Assembly: GCA_037045645.1 (NCBI GenBank)
Contig: JBAOIH010000001.1
Coordinates: forward strand, 1,960,001 to 2,024,000
Source of the DNA: Nocardioides sp.
Lineage (GTDB): Bacteria > Actinomycetota > Actinomycetes > Propionibacteriales > Nocardioidaceae
DNA length: 64,000 bases
Direction of reading: 5' to 3'
The notes beneath the pieces are model-generated. The model saw only the letters and a list, made by a program, of their open reading frames with translations, did no database searches and was not told the DNA's origin. This document shows, piece by piece, positions 29,266 through 38,310 of this stretch. Every line of letters starts with the position of its first letter. Position 1 is the stretch's first letter. The position numbers and the translations under genes are program-made.

Positions 29266-29453
29266 GACGAATGCCGAGTCCTGCCCGGTCCGGACTGGCC
29301 CCGTGCAAGGAAGCAGTCGGGCAGGAGTGGGGGACCCACAGGTTCCACGCCCTTGCGAGCAGCGCTCGTGACGGCTCGGGGTGAAGCCACCGACTGGTGG
29401 CGGGGCACTTTCCAGCCCTAACCCGACAGCTCACCTCACAGGCGTTGGAGAGG
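29266..29453 (+). promoter_or_regulatory. ydaO/yuaA-type cyclic di-AMP riboswitch
   Basis: The conserved c-di-AMP riboswitch words occur in order: GGAGTGGGGGACCCACAGG (29324-29342), CTCGGGGTGAAGCCACC (29375-29391) and CCCGACAGCTCACCTCACAG (29422-29441) followed by GCGTTGGAGAGG. They match the ydaO consensus GGGGGACCCA, GGGGTGAA and CCGUCAGCUAACCUC. The 3' boundary runs into the ribosome-binding site GGAGAGG of the NlpC/P60 gene at 29461. In actinobacteria this riboswitch controls cell-wall hydrolase and Rpf genes, turning them off at high c-di-AMP. The 5' limit is approximate. Confidence 0.92.
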
Positions 29454-29460
29454 TTCCCTT

Positions 29461-29983
29461 ATGACTCATCGCGCCCTTTTGCGTGCCCTGACCACCCTGT
29501 CGGCTGCCCTGGCCCTCGTCGCGACCACGTTCTCGCTCGCCCCCGCCGGCGTAGCCCACGCCCCATCAACCGAGCAGACCAACGTCGTCGCGCGTACGGC
29601 TGGCGCCAGCGTCAGCACCCGCGTGCTGCGCGCCAAGAACATCGCACTCGGCCAGCTCGGCGACCCGTACGCCTACGGTGCGGCCGGCCCGCACCGCTTC
29701 GACTGCTCAGGTCTGGTGTTCTTCGCCACCCACGCGGCGGGCTTTCGCGGTGTCCCCCGTACGTCCGGAAGCTCAGGCCGGCTTCATGCGACCGATCGCC
29801 AAGTCGCGGATGCGCCCGGGCGACTTCATGTTCTTCTACGGCCGCGGTGGCGTCTACCACGCCGCGATCTTCCTCGGCTGGGACCGCGGTGGTGCTCGAA
29901 TGGTGCACGCCCCCGGCTCCGGTCGTCGGGTGAGCGTGGCGCGGCCGTGGACGACCAGCTGGTTCGGTCGTACGCTGCGTTGA
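29461..29983 (+). pseudogene. NlpC/P60 cell-wall peptidase, one frameshift
   Basis: The repaired product is ~173 residues. A signal peptide (LSAALALVATTFSLAPAGVAHA) leads into an NlpC/P60 domain with the catalytic Cys in HRFDCSGLVFF and His in GVYHAAIFLG. Between 29760 and 29768, after RGVPRT, the frame shifts; the second frame reads PEAQAGFMRP and ends normally with SWFGRTLR. Length is 3n+1. These enzymes cleave D-Glu-mDAP/LL-DAP bonds in peptidoglycan. Expression is controlled by the c-di-AMP riboswitch directly upstream. Confidence 0.85.
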
Positions 29984-30142
29984 GCCGAGGCTGACCGGGT
30001 GCCGCCGGATTTGGGCGGCCTCCGGGCCCGCTGGTAGCGTGGCCCATCGCGTGTCCGGCGCCCGCCCCCGCCTTTCGGGGAAGCCGCGGCAGCCGCACCC
30101 AAGACTTCACTTTTCACTGACAGAGCACCCGAAGGAACACCT

Positions 30143-30403
30143 GTGGCAAACATCAAGTCCCAGATCAAGCGGATCAAGCAGAACGAGAAGCGCCACGAGC
30201 GCAACAAGGCGGTCAAGTCCGCCCTCAAGTCCGCGATCCGCAAGTTCCGCGAGGCCGCCGAGGCCGGCGAGAAGGACCAGGCCATCGAGCTCGGTCGCGC
30301 CGCCAACAAGGCTCTCGACAAGGCCGCGTCCAAGGGCGTGATCCACAAGAACCAGGCCGCCAACCGCAAGTCGGCGATCTCCAAGAAGGCTGCGTCGCTC
30401 TGA
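30143..30403 (+). CDS. rpsT: 30S ribosomal protein S20
   Basis: The product is 86 residues, GTG start preceded by GAAGGAAC. Sequence is typical: ANIKSQIKRIKQNEKRHE, then KSALKSAIRKFREAAEAGE, Lys-rich throughout. S20 binds the 5' domain of 16S rRNA early in 30S assembly. A TAGCGT hexamer at 30035-30040 may be its -10, giving a leader of ~95 bases with a GC-rich stem at 30058-30090. Confidence 0.97.
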   Translation: MANIKSQIKRIKQNEKRHERNKAVKSALKSAIRKFREAAEAGEKDQAIELGRAANKALDKAASKGVIHKNQAANRKSAISKKAASL

Positions 30404-30422
30404 TCTGAGCAACGCCCGCCGC

Positions 30423-30460
30423 AAGACCCGATCAGGTTCCTGGTCGGGTCTTCGTCATTT
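30423..30460. terminator. Rho-independent terminator shared by rpsT and holA
   Basis: A perfect 9-bp stem (AAGACCCGA with TCGGGTCTT), 12-base loop, and T-rich tail TTCGTCATTT; it lies 20 bases after rpsT and just before the convergent holA stop. Confidence 0.9.
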
Positions 30461-30465
30461 CGCGC

Positions 30466-31449
30466 TCACCGCACTTCACGCAACTCGGTGACCGTGAGCA
30501 CCAGCCGCTCCAGCGTGTAGGGCGCGTCGTGTGCCTTGCCCTTGATGTCGGCATCGGCCTCGGCGATGGCACGCAGCGCCAGCCCGATCCCGCGTGGGGT
30601 GAAGCCCTTGGCCTGGGGTCGCAGCGACTTCAACTTCCAGGGAGGTACGCCGACCTGTCCGGCCAGGGCACCCTCCGACAGCCCGCGCGGCGCCGCGATG
30701 AGTTTGGCGATCCCGCGGGCACCGCTGGCGAATGCCGAGGTGATCAAGACTGGCGAAGTGCCGCCGTCGATCGCCCAGCGCAATTCTTCCAACGCCTGAG
30801 CGGTCCTCCCGAAGAAGGCATGGTCGGCGACCGCGAACGACGTTGCCTCGGCCCGGCCACCGAAGTATCGCTTCACCTTGTCGGTGGTCAGTGGCTCACC
30901 CGGGAAGTCGGTGCCGAGTTGGCGGATGGCCGCCGCGAGACTGCGCAGGTCCTGGCCGACGGCTTGCACCAGGAACTCGGCGGCACCCTCGTCGAGTTTC
31001 GTGCCGAGCCCGCGGGCCTCCGCGACCGCCCACCGGCCCATCTCCCAGCCCTTGACCTCGGCAGACTTCACCTCGGTGACGGTGCCCAACGCGCGCAGTT
31101 TCTTGAGCAGTCCGGAGCCTTTGACGCCTCCGCCGTGCACGAGCACGAGAGCGACATCGTCGGCTGGAGTCTTGGCGTAGTCCACGATCCCCGCCACGGA
31201 CTCCTCGGGCAGGTTCTCCAGCGCACGCACGACCACGCCACGCGTCGAAGAGAACAGCGACGGCGCGGCCAACTCCCCCAGTGCCGCCAGGGTGAGGTCG
31301 CCCGCAAGGGTCTCGGAGAGTTCGGCTTCCGCGTCGTACGCCCGCACCGCAGTCTTCACCGCCGACACGGTGCGCTCGTTGAGGAACTCCTCCTTGCCGG
31401 TCACCAGTGTGATCCGACCCAGCACGTCCTCGGCTCGTGTTGCTCTCAT
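30466..31449 (-). CDS. holA: DNA polymerase III subunit delta
   Basis: The product is 327 residues, started at ATG 31449 (MRATRAEDVLGRITLVTGKE). The AAA+-like delta fold is recognisable by TLVTGKEEFL near the N-terminus, LVLVHGGGVKG, and the C-terminal helical ALEELRWAIDGGTSPVLI and APYTLERLVLTVTELR. The subunit opens the beta clamp in the clamp loader. It lies next to comEC and rpsT as in most actinobacteria. Confidence 0.93.
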   Translation of the reverse strand: MRATRAEDVLGRITLVTGKEEFLNERTVSAVKTAVRAYDAEAELSETLAGDLTLAALGELAAPSLFSSTRGVVVRALENLPEESVAGIVDYAKTPADDVALVLVHGGGVKGSGLLKKLRALGTVTEVKSAEVKGWEMGRWAVAEARGLGTKLDEGAAEFLVQAVGQDLRSLAAAIRQLGTDFPGEPLTTDKVKRYFGGRAEATSFAVADHAFFGRTAQALEELRWAIDGGTSPVLITSAFASGARGIAKLIAAPRGLSEGALAGQVGVPPWKLKSLRPQAKGFTPRGIGLALRAIAEADADIKGKAHDAPYTLERLVLTVTELREVR

Positions 31450-31493
31450 CGTGTGGAAGCCTGCCACATGGCACTGACAACAGTGCGGGCCGC

Positions 31494-33743
31494 TCAGCGC
31501 GAGGTCAGCACGCTTATCGCTCCTTCCTCGGGGATGATCGCGACGTCGCCCTCAAGGTCCGTACGCAGCACGCGGGCCCCAGTGGCCTCAAGGGCAGCCA
31601 GCGTCTGCGGCGCGGGGTGGCCGTAGTCGTTGTCGGCGCCGACCGACACCACCGCGACGCCGGCGCCGAGCGAGGTGAGGAAATCCAGATCCTGATATCG
31701 ACTGCCGTGGTGAGGCACCTTCAGCACGTCGACCTGGAGGCCGGGCAGAAGCCGCGCCAGGCGCGCCTGGGCCGCGGGCTCGATGTCACCGGTCAACAGG
31801 ATGCGTACGCCCCTCTTCTCCACCAGCCAGACGACGCTGGCGTTGTTGGCGGCGCTGCCTTCCAACCCGAGCAGCGCACGCGGGTCCGCGGGCCACACCG
31901 GCTGCCAGGTCAGGTCGCCGAGTCGCTCGGGAGGTCCGTACGCGCGCTGGACCGACCCGGACGTCCGGCCCTCGATGACCCCGGGCAGCCCGTCGACATG
32001 GTCCGCGTGATCGTGGGTGAGCAGGATCCGGGGCACCGACCGGATCCCGGCGCGCCCCAGGCAGCGGTCGACGGCTGCCGGGTCCGGTCCCGCATCGACC
32101 AGGACACCTCGACCGTGTCCCGCGTTCAAGACGAGCGCGTCGCCTTGCCCAACGTCGCAGGCGATCAACACCCAATCGTCGGGAGGCCATCCTGGCGACG
32201 GCGGTCGTGCGAACAACACCAAGGCGGACAGCAGACCGAACGCCAACGCAGCGCGGCGACGCCGCAGCACGGTCGGAGCGAAGCCGGCCATCAGCAGGCA
32301 CAGCAGGGTCAGCGCCCCCACCGACCAGGCGCCGCTGTCCCAGGTGACCGCTGCCCCAGGCAACCGGGCGCCTATCTCGGCGACGCGCACGATCCACCCC
32401 GCGCAGATCGCGGCCAGCGTCCCGAACAGTGCGCCCGCCGGAGCCCAGATCATCCCGGCCAGACCTCCGAGGAGCCCCAACACCGTGACCGGACCGACCA
32501 CCGGCGCCACGGCCAGGTTGGCGGCGACCGCCACGAGGCTGACCTGACCGGAGATCGCGGCCACGACCGGGGTGCAGGCCAGTTGCGCGGCGAGCGGAAT
32601 CGCGATCGCCTCCGCAAGCCATCTGGGCAGCCACCCGTTCAGCGCATCGCGACATGCAGGGCCGAGCAGCAGGATGCCCCCGGTCGCCAACACCGAGAGC
32701 ACGAAGCCCACTGAGCGCGACATGTCGGGATCGAGCAGGAGCAGCGCGATCACCGCCGCGCCGAGCGCGCGGGTGCCCCGACTGCGCCCGTTGCTGCCCA
32801 GTCCGATCAAGGCCACCGAGCCCATGGCTGCAGCGCGTACGACGCTGGGTTCGGTGCGCGCCAGCAGCAGGAAACCGCCGATCCCGATCAGCGCGAGCGC
32901 GTACACACCGCGACCGCGCACCCCCAGCCATCGCCCGCCCACAATCAGGAAACCCACCAGAAGGGTCAGATTGGTTCCGGACACCGCCGTCAGGTGAGTC
33001 AGGCCGGTCGTCCGGAAGTCGTCTTCCAGGTCAGGGGCCATGCCGGCGTCGTCACCCACCACCAGCGCCGGGACCAGCGCACGTTGATCGGCAGGGCGAT
33101 GGGCGACGCTGGCGCGCAACGCGGAGCGTACGGCGGCAGCTGCCCGCCACCAGACGTCCGCCTCCTCTAAGACCTGCGGCGAACCTCGTGCCCGGATGAC
33201 GCCCGCCAACTCGGAATCATCGGCGGGCGTGGCGATCCCCCGAAACGCCACCCGGGTGCCGAGCGGGACCTCGCGCCATCCCGGGTCGCCCAGGACCAGC
33301 ACCCGAGCCCGCACTCGGTGGGCATTCCCGCGCCCCGCCACCTGCTCCACGCGAAGGTGCAGCATCGCGTAGTCGGCGAACCTCCCACTGCGCACCCTGG
33401 GATCCGAGACAACGACTCCGTGAATCTGCACGGTCGTCGTGGCATCGGCCAGACCCGACAGCGGATCGCGCGCGAGCTGGGACTTCTGCAAGCCTCCGAT
33501 AGCGAGCACGGCGAGAGCCAGGACCGCCGAGCCGAGGGCGAGCCAGGCGCGAGGCGCGCTGCAGTGCCGCACGGCGACGGCCACGGCAACCACGACCAGG
33601 ACCCCCAGGACGGTGGTGACCCTGCCCGGCGCCGTCGTCGCCACCAAAGCCGCGGCCCAGGCAGCCCCGGCCGGCACCAGGAGTCGCAGATCGAGCGCAT
33701 CGGTTCCCTCGGCCAGCGTCGTGCGTGCCGTGACGGTCAGCAC
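31494..33743 (-). CDS. comEC: ComEC/Rec2 competence-type DNA channel
   Basis: The product is 749 residues. N-terminal helices and the soluble DUF4131-type part are followed by the Competence membrane domain (LTHLTAVSGTNLTLLVGFL), and a C-terminal metallo-beta-lactamase domain with LLTHDHADHVDGLPG and VPHHGSRYQDL. This is the full three-part layout of ComEC, which moves single-stranded DNA across the membrane. It follows comEA by 13 bases, so the two form an operon. Natural competence is not demonstrated for this lineage. Confidence 0.94.
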   Translation of the reverse strand: MLTVTARTTLAEGTDALDLRLLVPAGAAWAAALVATTAPGRVTTVLGVLVVVAVAVAVRHCSAPRAWLALGSAVLALAVLAIGGLQKSQLARDPLSGLADATTTVQIHGVVVSDPRVRSGRFADYAMLHLRVEQVAGRGNAHRVRARVLVLGDPGWREVPLGTRVAFRGIATPADDSELAGVIRARGSPQVLEEADVWWRAAAAVRSALRASVAHRPADQRALVPALVVGDDAGMAPDLEDDFRTTGLTHLTAVSGTNLTLLVGFLIVGGRWLGVRGRGVYALALIGIGGFLLLARTEPSVVRAAAMGSVALIGLGSNGRSRGTRALGAAVIALLLLDPDMSRSVGFVLSVLATGGILLLGPACRDALNGWLPRWLAEAIAIPLAAQLACTPVVAAISGQVSLVAVAANLAVAPVVGPVTVLGLLGGLAGMIWAPAGALFGTLAAICAGWIVRVAEIGARLPGAAVTWDSGAWSVGALTLLCLLMAGFAPTVLRRRRAALAFGLLSALVLFARPPSPGWPPDDWVLIACDVGQGDALVLNAGHGRGVLVDAGPDPAAVDRCLGRAGIRSVPRILLTHDHADHVDGLPGVIEGRTSGSVQRAYGPPERLGDLTWQPVWPADPRALLGLEGSAANNASVVWLVEKRGVRILLTGDIEPAAQARLARLLPGLQVDVLKVPHHGSRYQDLDFLTSLGAGVAVVSVGADNDYGHPAPQTLAALEATGARVLRTDLEGDVAIIPEEGAISVLTSR

Positions 33744-33756
33744 AGCCGCGGTCTCG

Positions 33757-34599
33757 TCACAAGGTCACCAGCGGAGCGAGATCGGCCAAGGTCGCCTCCC
33801 CGATGCCGTTGACCTCCAGCAACTCGTCGACGGAGGTGAAGCCGCCATTGCTGTCACGCCAGTCGAGGATGGCCTGGGCCGTCACCGGTCCTACGCCCGG
33901 TAGCGTGTCGAGCGTCGCCAGATCTGCCGAGTTGAGACTGACCAGGGCACCCGGCGCACCAGTCGCCGTCCCCGCCGCGGATGCCGCAACGCCCGGGGCG
34001 GGAGATATCCCGACCAGGATCTGTTCGCCATCGACGAGCGGCCGGGCCAGGTTGAGTCCGGCCAGGTTGACCCCACGCCGCGCGCCACCGGCCGCCTTCA
34101 GCGCGTCGACCACACGTGCTCCCCCGGGCAGCACCGCGATGCCTGGACGCCGTACCTTCCCCGCGACATCGACGATCAACTCTGTTGTCGTGGTCGGGCT
34201 CGCGCTCGGAGCCGAACCCGCCGCCTCGGCAGGCGTTGCCAGCACCGGCGCTGCGACGGGCTCGGCCGGCGCAATGGTCTCGGGCGAGGAGCGCACGATC
34301 AGCCAGCAGGCGATCGCCAGAGCTGCCGCGACGGTGAGCGCCAGCACGGTCACGTGGGCGGGTGCCAGGCTGACATCGCGCAGCGCCGGAGGCAGCCGCA
34401 CTGCCACCAAACCTCCCCGTCGACGGACATGCCGGCCGGGGATCGGCACCTCGACCGCTCCCTGGGCAGCCTCCGCGTCCGCCGTCGGCCTGATCCGCGT
34501 CGGCTGATGCTCCCACGGCGCCAGTTCGGCCGGGCTCGAACGCACCGAGGCGAGTCGACGGGCCACGATCTCGGCCGGGTCAGAGGTTGGCGTACGCAT
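33757..34599 (-). CDS. comEA: ComEA-type DNA-binding protein (SLBB plus helix-hairpin-helix)
   Basis: The product is 280 residues. A cytoplasmic ~70-residue Pro/Arg-rich region is followed by one membrane helix (VTVLALTVAAALAIACWLIV), an SLBB domain (IVDVAGKVRRPGIAVLPGG) and two helix-hairpin-helix motifs (LDTLPGVGPVTAQAIL, LLEVNGIGEATLADL). It binds incoming double-stranded DNA outside the membrane and hands it to ComEC. Confidence 0.93.
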   Translation of the reverse strand: MRTPTSDPAEIVARRLASVRSSPAELAPWEHQPTRIRPTADAEAAQGAVEVPIPGRHVRRRGGLVAVRLPPALRDVSLAPAHVTVLALTVAAALAIACWLIVRSSPETIAPAEPVAAPVLATPAEAAGSAPSASPTTTTELIVDVAGKVRRPGIAVLPGGARVVDALKAAGGARRGVNLAGLNLARPLVDGEQILVGISPAPGVAASAAGTATGAPGALVSLNSADLATLDTLPGVGPVTAQAILDWRDSNGGFTSVDELLEVNGIGEATLADLAPLVTL

Positions 34600-34699
34600 G
34601 CCTCGACGCTAGGCGCGTGCGCCGACGGCCACCGTCGTACGCGACGGGCCTGTGGATAACCGGTCCGCGGCAGGGACCTGTGGAGAAGAAGTGGCTTCG

Positions 34700-35560
34700 T
34701 TAGCGCCGTGGTGCCACGCAGACCGCGACCATTCCCGGCCCGGCATGCGCGCCGAGCACGGCACCGAGCTCACCGAGGATCACCTCGTCACCGCGCAGGT
34801 TGTCGGCCAACCGCGCACTGAGATCCGCAGCCAACGTCGCGGCACGCTCGGGATTCGCCAGGTGGTGGACGGCCACCTGCACGGGTCGCTCACCTGCTGC
34901 CTCGACCGCCAGGTCGGCCAACTTCGCCAGCGCGCGCGACGCGGTGCGTACCTTGTCCAGGGTCGCCACCCGACCCTCGCTGATCTGGAGCAACGGTTTG
35001 ACCGCGAGCGCACCCCCGAAAAGTGCGGCGGCGGCCCCGACGCGTCCGCCGCGGCGAAGGTATTCCAAGGTGTCGACATACACCAACGAGGCGCAGTCCT
35101 GTGCCACCGCCAGAGCTGACGCCACGGCGTCGTCCATGGGCCCGCCCTCGCCCACGACCCGAGACGCCGCGATCGCGGCGAACCCGGTGGCGATGCCCAC
35201 CTGGCGGCTGTCCACACAGCGCACGGGGATCGAGGCGTCCGCCGCCCCCAGTTGCGCTGACTCGAAGGTCCCGCTCATCTCCGCCGACAGGTGGATCGAA
35301 AGCACCTCGTCATAGCCTTCGGCGGCCAGGGATTCGTACGTCTCCCGCATCACCGCAGGCGCTGGTCGCGACGTCGAGACAGGTAGGAACTCGCGCAGTG
35401 CCTCGGCGATCTTGTCGGGCGCGACCTCCGGGGTGCCGTCGTCGTACGACGCGCTGCCCACGATCACCTGCAACGGCACCACCGTAATGTCGTGCGCAGC
35501 GGCGAGTTCCGGGGTGAGCGACGCCGTCGAGTCGGTGACGATCGCGATCCGGCCGGGCAT
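34700..35560 (-). CDS. DegV family fatty-acid-binding protein
   Basis: The product is 286 residues. The opening RIAIVTDSTASLTPELA, the TSRPAPA segment, SIHLSAEMSGTFESA and LVYVDTLEYLRRGGRV are characteristic of the DegV/FakB family, which present acyl chains to fatty-acid kinase. No fakA is visible in the window. A TAGCCT hexamer 6 bases before the ATG indicates a leaderless start. Confidence 0.93.
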   Translation of the reverse strand: MPGRIAIVTDSTASLTPELAAAHDITVVPLQVIVGSASYDDGTPEVAPDKIAEALREFLPVSTSRPAPAVMRETYESLAAEGYDEVLSIHLSAEMSGTFESAQLGAADASIPVRCVDSRQVGIATGFAAIAASRVVGEGGPMDDAVASALAVAQDCASLVYVDTLEYLRRGGRVGAAAALFGGALAVKPLLQISEGRVATLDKVRTASRALAKLADLAVEAAGERPVQVAVHHLANPERAATLAADLSARLADNLRGDEVILGELGAVLGAHAGPGMVAVCVAPRR

Positions 35561-35566
35561 GAGCGA

Positions 35567-35572
35567 AGGCTA
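35567..35572 (-). promoter_or_regulatory. Probable -10 hexamer (TAGCCT) of the degV gene
   Basis: On the minus strand TAGCCT is 6 bases before ATG 35560, with no Shine-Dalgarno sequence. Confidence 0.45.
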
Positions 35573-35589
35573 CCGGGCTGCCGGGGCGT

Positions 35590-35627
35590 GGTTTCGAGAC
35601 GGCCGCCATGCGGCCTCCTCAACCACC
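35590..35627. repeat. Single REP-like palindromic repeat
   Basis: Same unit as the cluster near 24.8-25.1 kb, with GGTTTCGAGAC and CCTCAACCACC ends and a GCCGCCATGCGGC centre. It begins 2 bases downstream of the leuS stop and could form a transcript-end hairpin for leuS. Confidence 0.85.
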
Positions 35628-35629
35628 GA

Positions 35630-38125
35630 TCACACGACGAGATTCACCAGCTTGGGCGCCCGCACGATCACCTTGCGCACGGTCGCGCCGTCGAGGGCGC
35701 GTACGACGGCCGGGTCGGCCAGCGCCGCCGCCTCCAGGTCGGTCTCGCTGATGTCGGGCGCGACCTCCAGCCGCGCGCGCACCTTGCCCTTGATCTGCAC
35801 GACGCAGGTCACAGACTCGTCGACCAGCAGAGACTCGTCCACGCCCGGCCAGCCGGCACGCGACACTGTCGGCTCGTGACCCAGCCGCTCCCACATCTCC
35901 TCGGCGGTGTAGGGCGCGACCAGCGACAGCATGATCGCGATGGTCTCGGTGGCCTCTCGTACGGCCGGGTCGGCAGGTCCGCAGCCGGAGTCGATGGCCT
36001 TGCGGGTGGCGTTCACCAACTCCATGACGCGCGCGACCATGACGTTGAAACGATAGGACTCGATCAGACGCGCGCCGTCGTGCAGCGTGCGGTGGGTGAT
36101 CCGACGCAGGGCGACGTCGCCGCCGGCGAAGTCCACCCCGGGCGACGAGGTGACGTCGCCACTGAGCCGCCAGGCACGCTGCAGGAAGCGCAACGAACCG
36201 CCCGGCGACACGTCGGCCCAGTCGATGTTGTCCTCCGGCGGGCTGGCGAAGACCAGCGTCAACCGGATCGCGTCGACACCGAACTCCTCCAACTGCGCAC
36301 CCAGGTTGACGCCGTTGCCCAGCGACTTGCTCATCTTGCGGCCCTGGTTGATCACCTTGCCCTGGGACAGGTACGCCGAGAACGGCTCGTCCCAGGTGAT
36401 CAGGCCCATGTCGCGCAGTGCCTTGGTGAAGAAACGCGAATACAGCAGGTGCAACACCGCGTGCTCGTCGCCGCCGATATACAGATCGACCGGACCCCAC
36501 GCGTTGGCCAGGGTCGAGTCGAACGCCTGGGTGTTGTCGTGTGGGGACAGATAGCGCAAGAAGTACCACGACGAGTCGACGAACGTGTCCATCGTGTCGG
36601 TGTCGCGAGTCGCGGGCCCACCACAGGTCGGGCAGGAGACGTTCACCCACTCCGCGGCGCCGCCCAGCGGCGAGGTGCCCTTGGGCTTCAGATCCGCGCC
36701 CCGCAACTCGGGCAGCAGCACCGGCAGTTGGTCGTCTGGGACCGCGACCTCGCCGTCGACAGGACAGTGGATGATCGGGATCGGAGCGCCCCAATAACGC
36801 TGTCGCGACAGCAGCCAGTCGCGCAGCCGGTAGTTGACCGCGCCCTTGCCTGAGCCGGCGGCCTCCAGGAAGTCGATGGTGGCGCGCTTGGCGTCGGCCA
36901 CCGACAGGCCGTTGATGTCCAGGTCGCTCGTGACCCCAGGAGCCGGCGAGTTGATCGCCGCGCCCTCGCCCGCGTACGCCTCACCGTCGAAGTCCTCGGG
37001 GACCTCGGTCGTACGAATGATCGGCAGGCCCATCTGCGTCGCGAACTCCCAGTCGCGCTGATCCCCGCCAGGAACGCCCATCACCGCGCCGGTGCCGTAG
37101 TCGGCCAGCACGTAGTCGGTCGCCCAGACCGGCATCGGTTGCCCCGTCACCGGATTGATCGCCTGCACACCCAGGTCCACGCCCGTCTTGGGGCGTTCGG
37201 TGGACAACCGGTCGATGTCGGAGGCCTTGCGGGTCTCTTCGCGGTACGCCTCGAACGCCTCGCGTCGGGCGTCGCTGACCAGCGACTCGGCCAGTGGCGA
37301 GTCCACGGCGATCACCATGAACGTCGTGCCGAAGATCGTGTCCGGGCGCGTGGTGTAGACCCGCACCGGGTCCTGACCCTCGATCGCGAAGTCGACGTGT
37401 GCACCCTCGGAGCGACCGATCCAATTGCGCTGGGCGTTGACGACCTTGCCGATCCAGGTGTCTTGCAGTTCGTCCAGATAGCGCAGGTACTCCTCGGCGT
37501 ACTTAGTGGTCTTGAAGTACCACTGCGTCAGGTCGCGCTTGGTGACCATCGCGCCGCAGCGTTCGCAGGTGCCGTCGGCCAGCACCTGCTCGTTGGCCAG
37601 CACGGTCTGGTCGCTGGGGCACCAGTTCACCGGCGAGTTCTTGCGGTACGCCAGTCCCTGCTCGCGCAGTTTCAAGAACAGCCACTGGGTCCAGCGGTAG
37701 TACTCCGGGTCGGAGGTGTTGAAACGACGCGACCAGTCGAAGGAGCATGCGTAGCGGCGGAAGGATTCGTACTGCGTCTCGATGTTGCCGTAGGTGTACG
37801 TCGCCGGGTGCTCGTCGTTCTTGATCGCGGCGTTCTCCGCGGGCAGACCGAAGGAGTCCCAGCCCATCGGGTTCAGCACCTCGAAGCCCTGCTGCCACCA
37901 ATACCTGGCGATCACGTCGTGCAGCGCGGTGACCTCGGCGTGGCCCATGTGCAGGTCGCCTGAGGGGTAGGGGAACATCGTCAGGGCGTACTTCTTCTCC
38001 TTGCGCCCCGACAGCACGGCCTCGTCGTCGGCACGGAACTGGTCGAGCCGCTCCCAGACGGGCAGCCACTTCTCCTCGACGGCATGGATGTCGTACGTCG
38101 CCTGCTCCGGCGTTGCCTCGGTCAT
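35630..38125 (-). CDS. leuS: Leucyl-tRNA synthetase
   Basis: The product is 831 residues, normal bacterial LeuRS length. The class I signatures are HMGH (in PYPSGDLHMGHAEV) near residue 54 and KMSKS (GRKMSKSLGNGV); the CP1 editing domain has TTRPDTIFGTTFMV. It charges tRNA-Leu. Its 5' leader encodes a leucine-rich peptide and a terminator hairpin (separate entries), so expression is probably tuned by leucyl-tRNA supply. Confidence 0.97.
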   Translation of the reverse strand: MTEATPEQATYDIHAVEEKWLPVWERLDQFRADDEAVLSGRKEKKYALTMFPYPSGDLHMGHAEVTALHDVIARYWWQQGFEVLNPMGWDSFGLPAENAAIKNDEHPATYTYGNIETQYESFRRYACSFDWSRRFNTSDPEYYRWTQWLFLKLREQGLAYRKNSPVNWCPSDQTVLANEQVLADGTCERCGAMVTKRDLTQWYFKTTKYAEEYLRYLDELQDTWIGKVVNAQRNWIGRSEGAHVDFAIEGQDPVRVYTTRPDTIFGTTFMVIAVDSPLAESLVSDARREAFEAYREETRKASDIDRLSTERPKTGVDLGVQAINPVTGQPMPVWATDYVLADYGTGAVMGVPGGDQRDWEFATQMGLPIIRTTEVPEDFDGEAYAGEGAAINSPAPGVTSDLDINGLSVADAKRATIDFLEAAGSGKGAVNYRLRDWLLSRQRYWGAPIPIIHCPVDGEVAVPDDQLPVLLPELRGADLKPKGTSPLGGAAEWVNVSCPTCGGPATRDTDTMDTFVDSSWYFLRYLSPHDNTQAFDSTLANAWGPVDLYIGGDEHAVLHLLYSRFFTKALRDMGLITWDEPFSAYLSQGKVINQGRKMSKSLGNGVNLGAQLEEFGVDAIRLTLVFASPPEDNIDWADVSPGGSLRFLQRAWRLSGDVTSSPGVDFAGGDVALRRITHRTLHDGARLIESYRFNVMVARVMELVNATRKAIDSGCGPADPAVREATETIAIMLSLVAPYTAEEMWERLGHEPTVSRAGWPGVDESLLVDESVTCVVQIKGKVRARLEVAPDISETDLEAAALADPAVVRALDGATVRKVIVRAPKLVNLVV

Positions 38126-38160
38126 CAGTCTTCTCCTGGTCGGTCCTGCAGTTCGGGCAC

Positions 38161-38185
38161 AAAAAAACCCCTCAGAACGAGGGGC
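38161..38185 (-). terminator. Intrinsic terminator (attenuator) in the leuS leader
   Basis: On the minus strand CCCCTC, a 5-base loop and GAGGGG are followed directly by seven Ts. It lies 36 bases before the leuS start and 22 bases after the leader peptide stop, the classical position for an attenuator. Confidence 0.88.
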
Positions 38186-38206
38186 AGCCGCATCGATGTT
38201 GGTGCG

Positions 38207-38245
38207 TTATCGACGCGGCAGGATAAGAAGCAGGACCTGGCTCAT
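38207..38245 (-). CDS. Leucine-rich leader peptide of leuS
   Basis: Twelve codons, MSQVLLLILPRR, with four Leu (three consecutive) plus Ile and Val, ending TAA at 38207. The last codons form one arm of a ~10-bp stem: CCGCGTCGAT pairs with ATCGATGCGG downstream at 38190-38199, with one G-U pair. The terminator follows. This is the layout of ribosome-mediated attenuation: a stall at Leu codons would prevent the first stem and favour an antiterminator. An in-frame ATG at 38254 could add MGD, but TACCAT at 38253-38258 fits a -10, so I prefer the ATG at 38245 as a leaderless start. Confidence 0.75.
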   Translation of the reverse strand: MSQVLLLILPRR

Positions 38246-38252
38246 GTCGCCC

Positions 38253-38258
38253 ATGGTA
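38253..38258 (-). promoter_or_regulatory. Probable -10 hexamer (TACCAT) of the leuS leader transcript
   Basis: TACCAT on the minus strand lies 7 bases before the leader-peptide ATG at 38245, placing the transcription start at that ATG. Confidence 0.45.
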
Positions 38259-38310
38259 ACCCAGCCCACGCAGTGGTTCGGGGGCCGGGCTACCAGCAGA
38301 CGCGGTCGGT

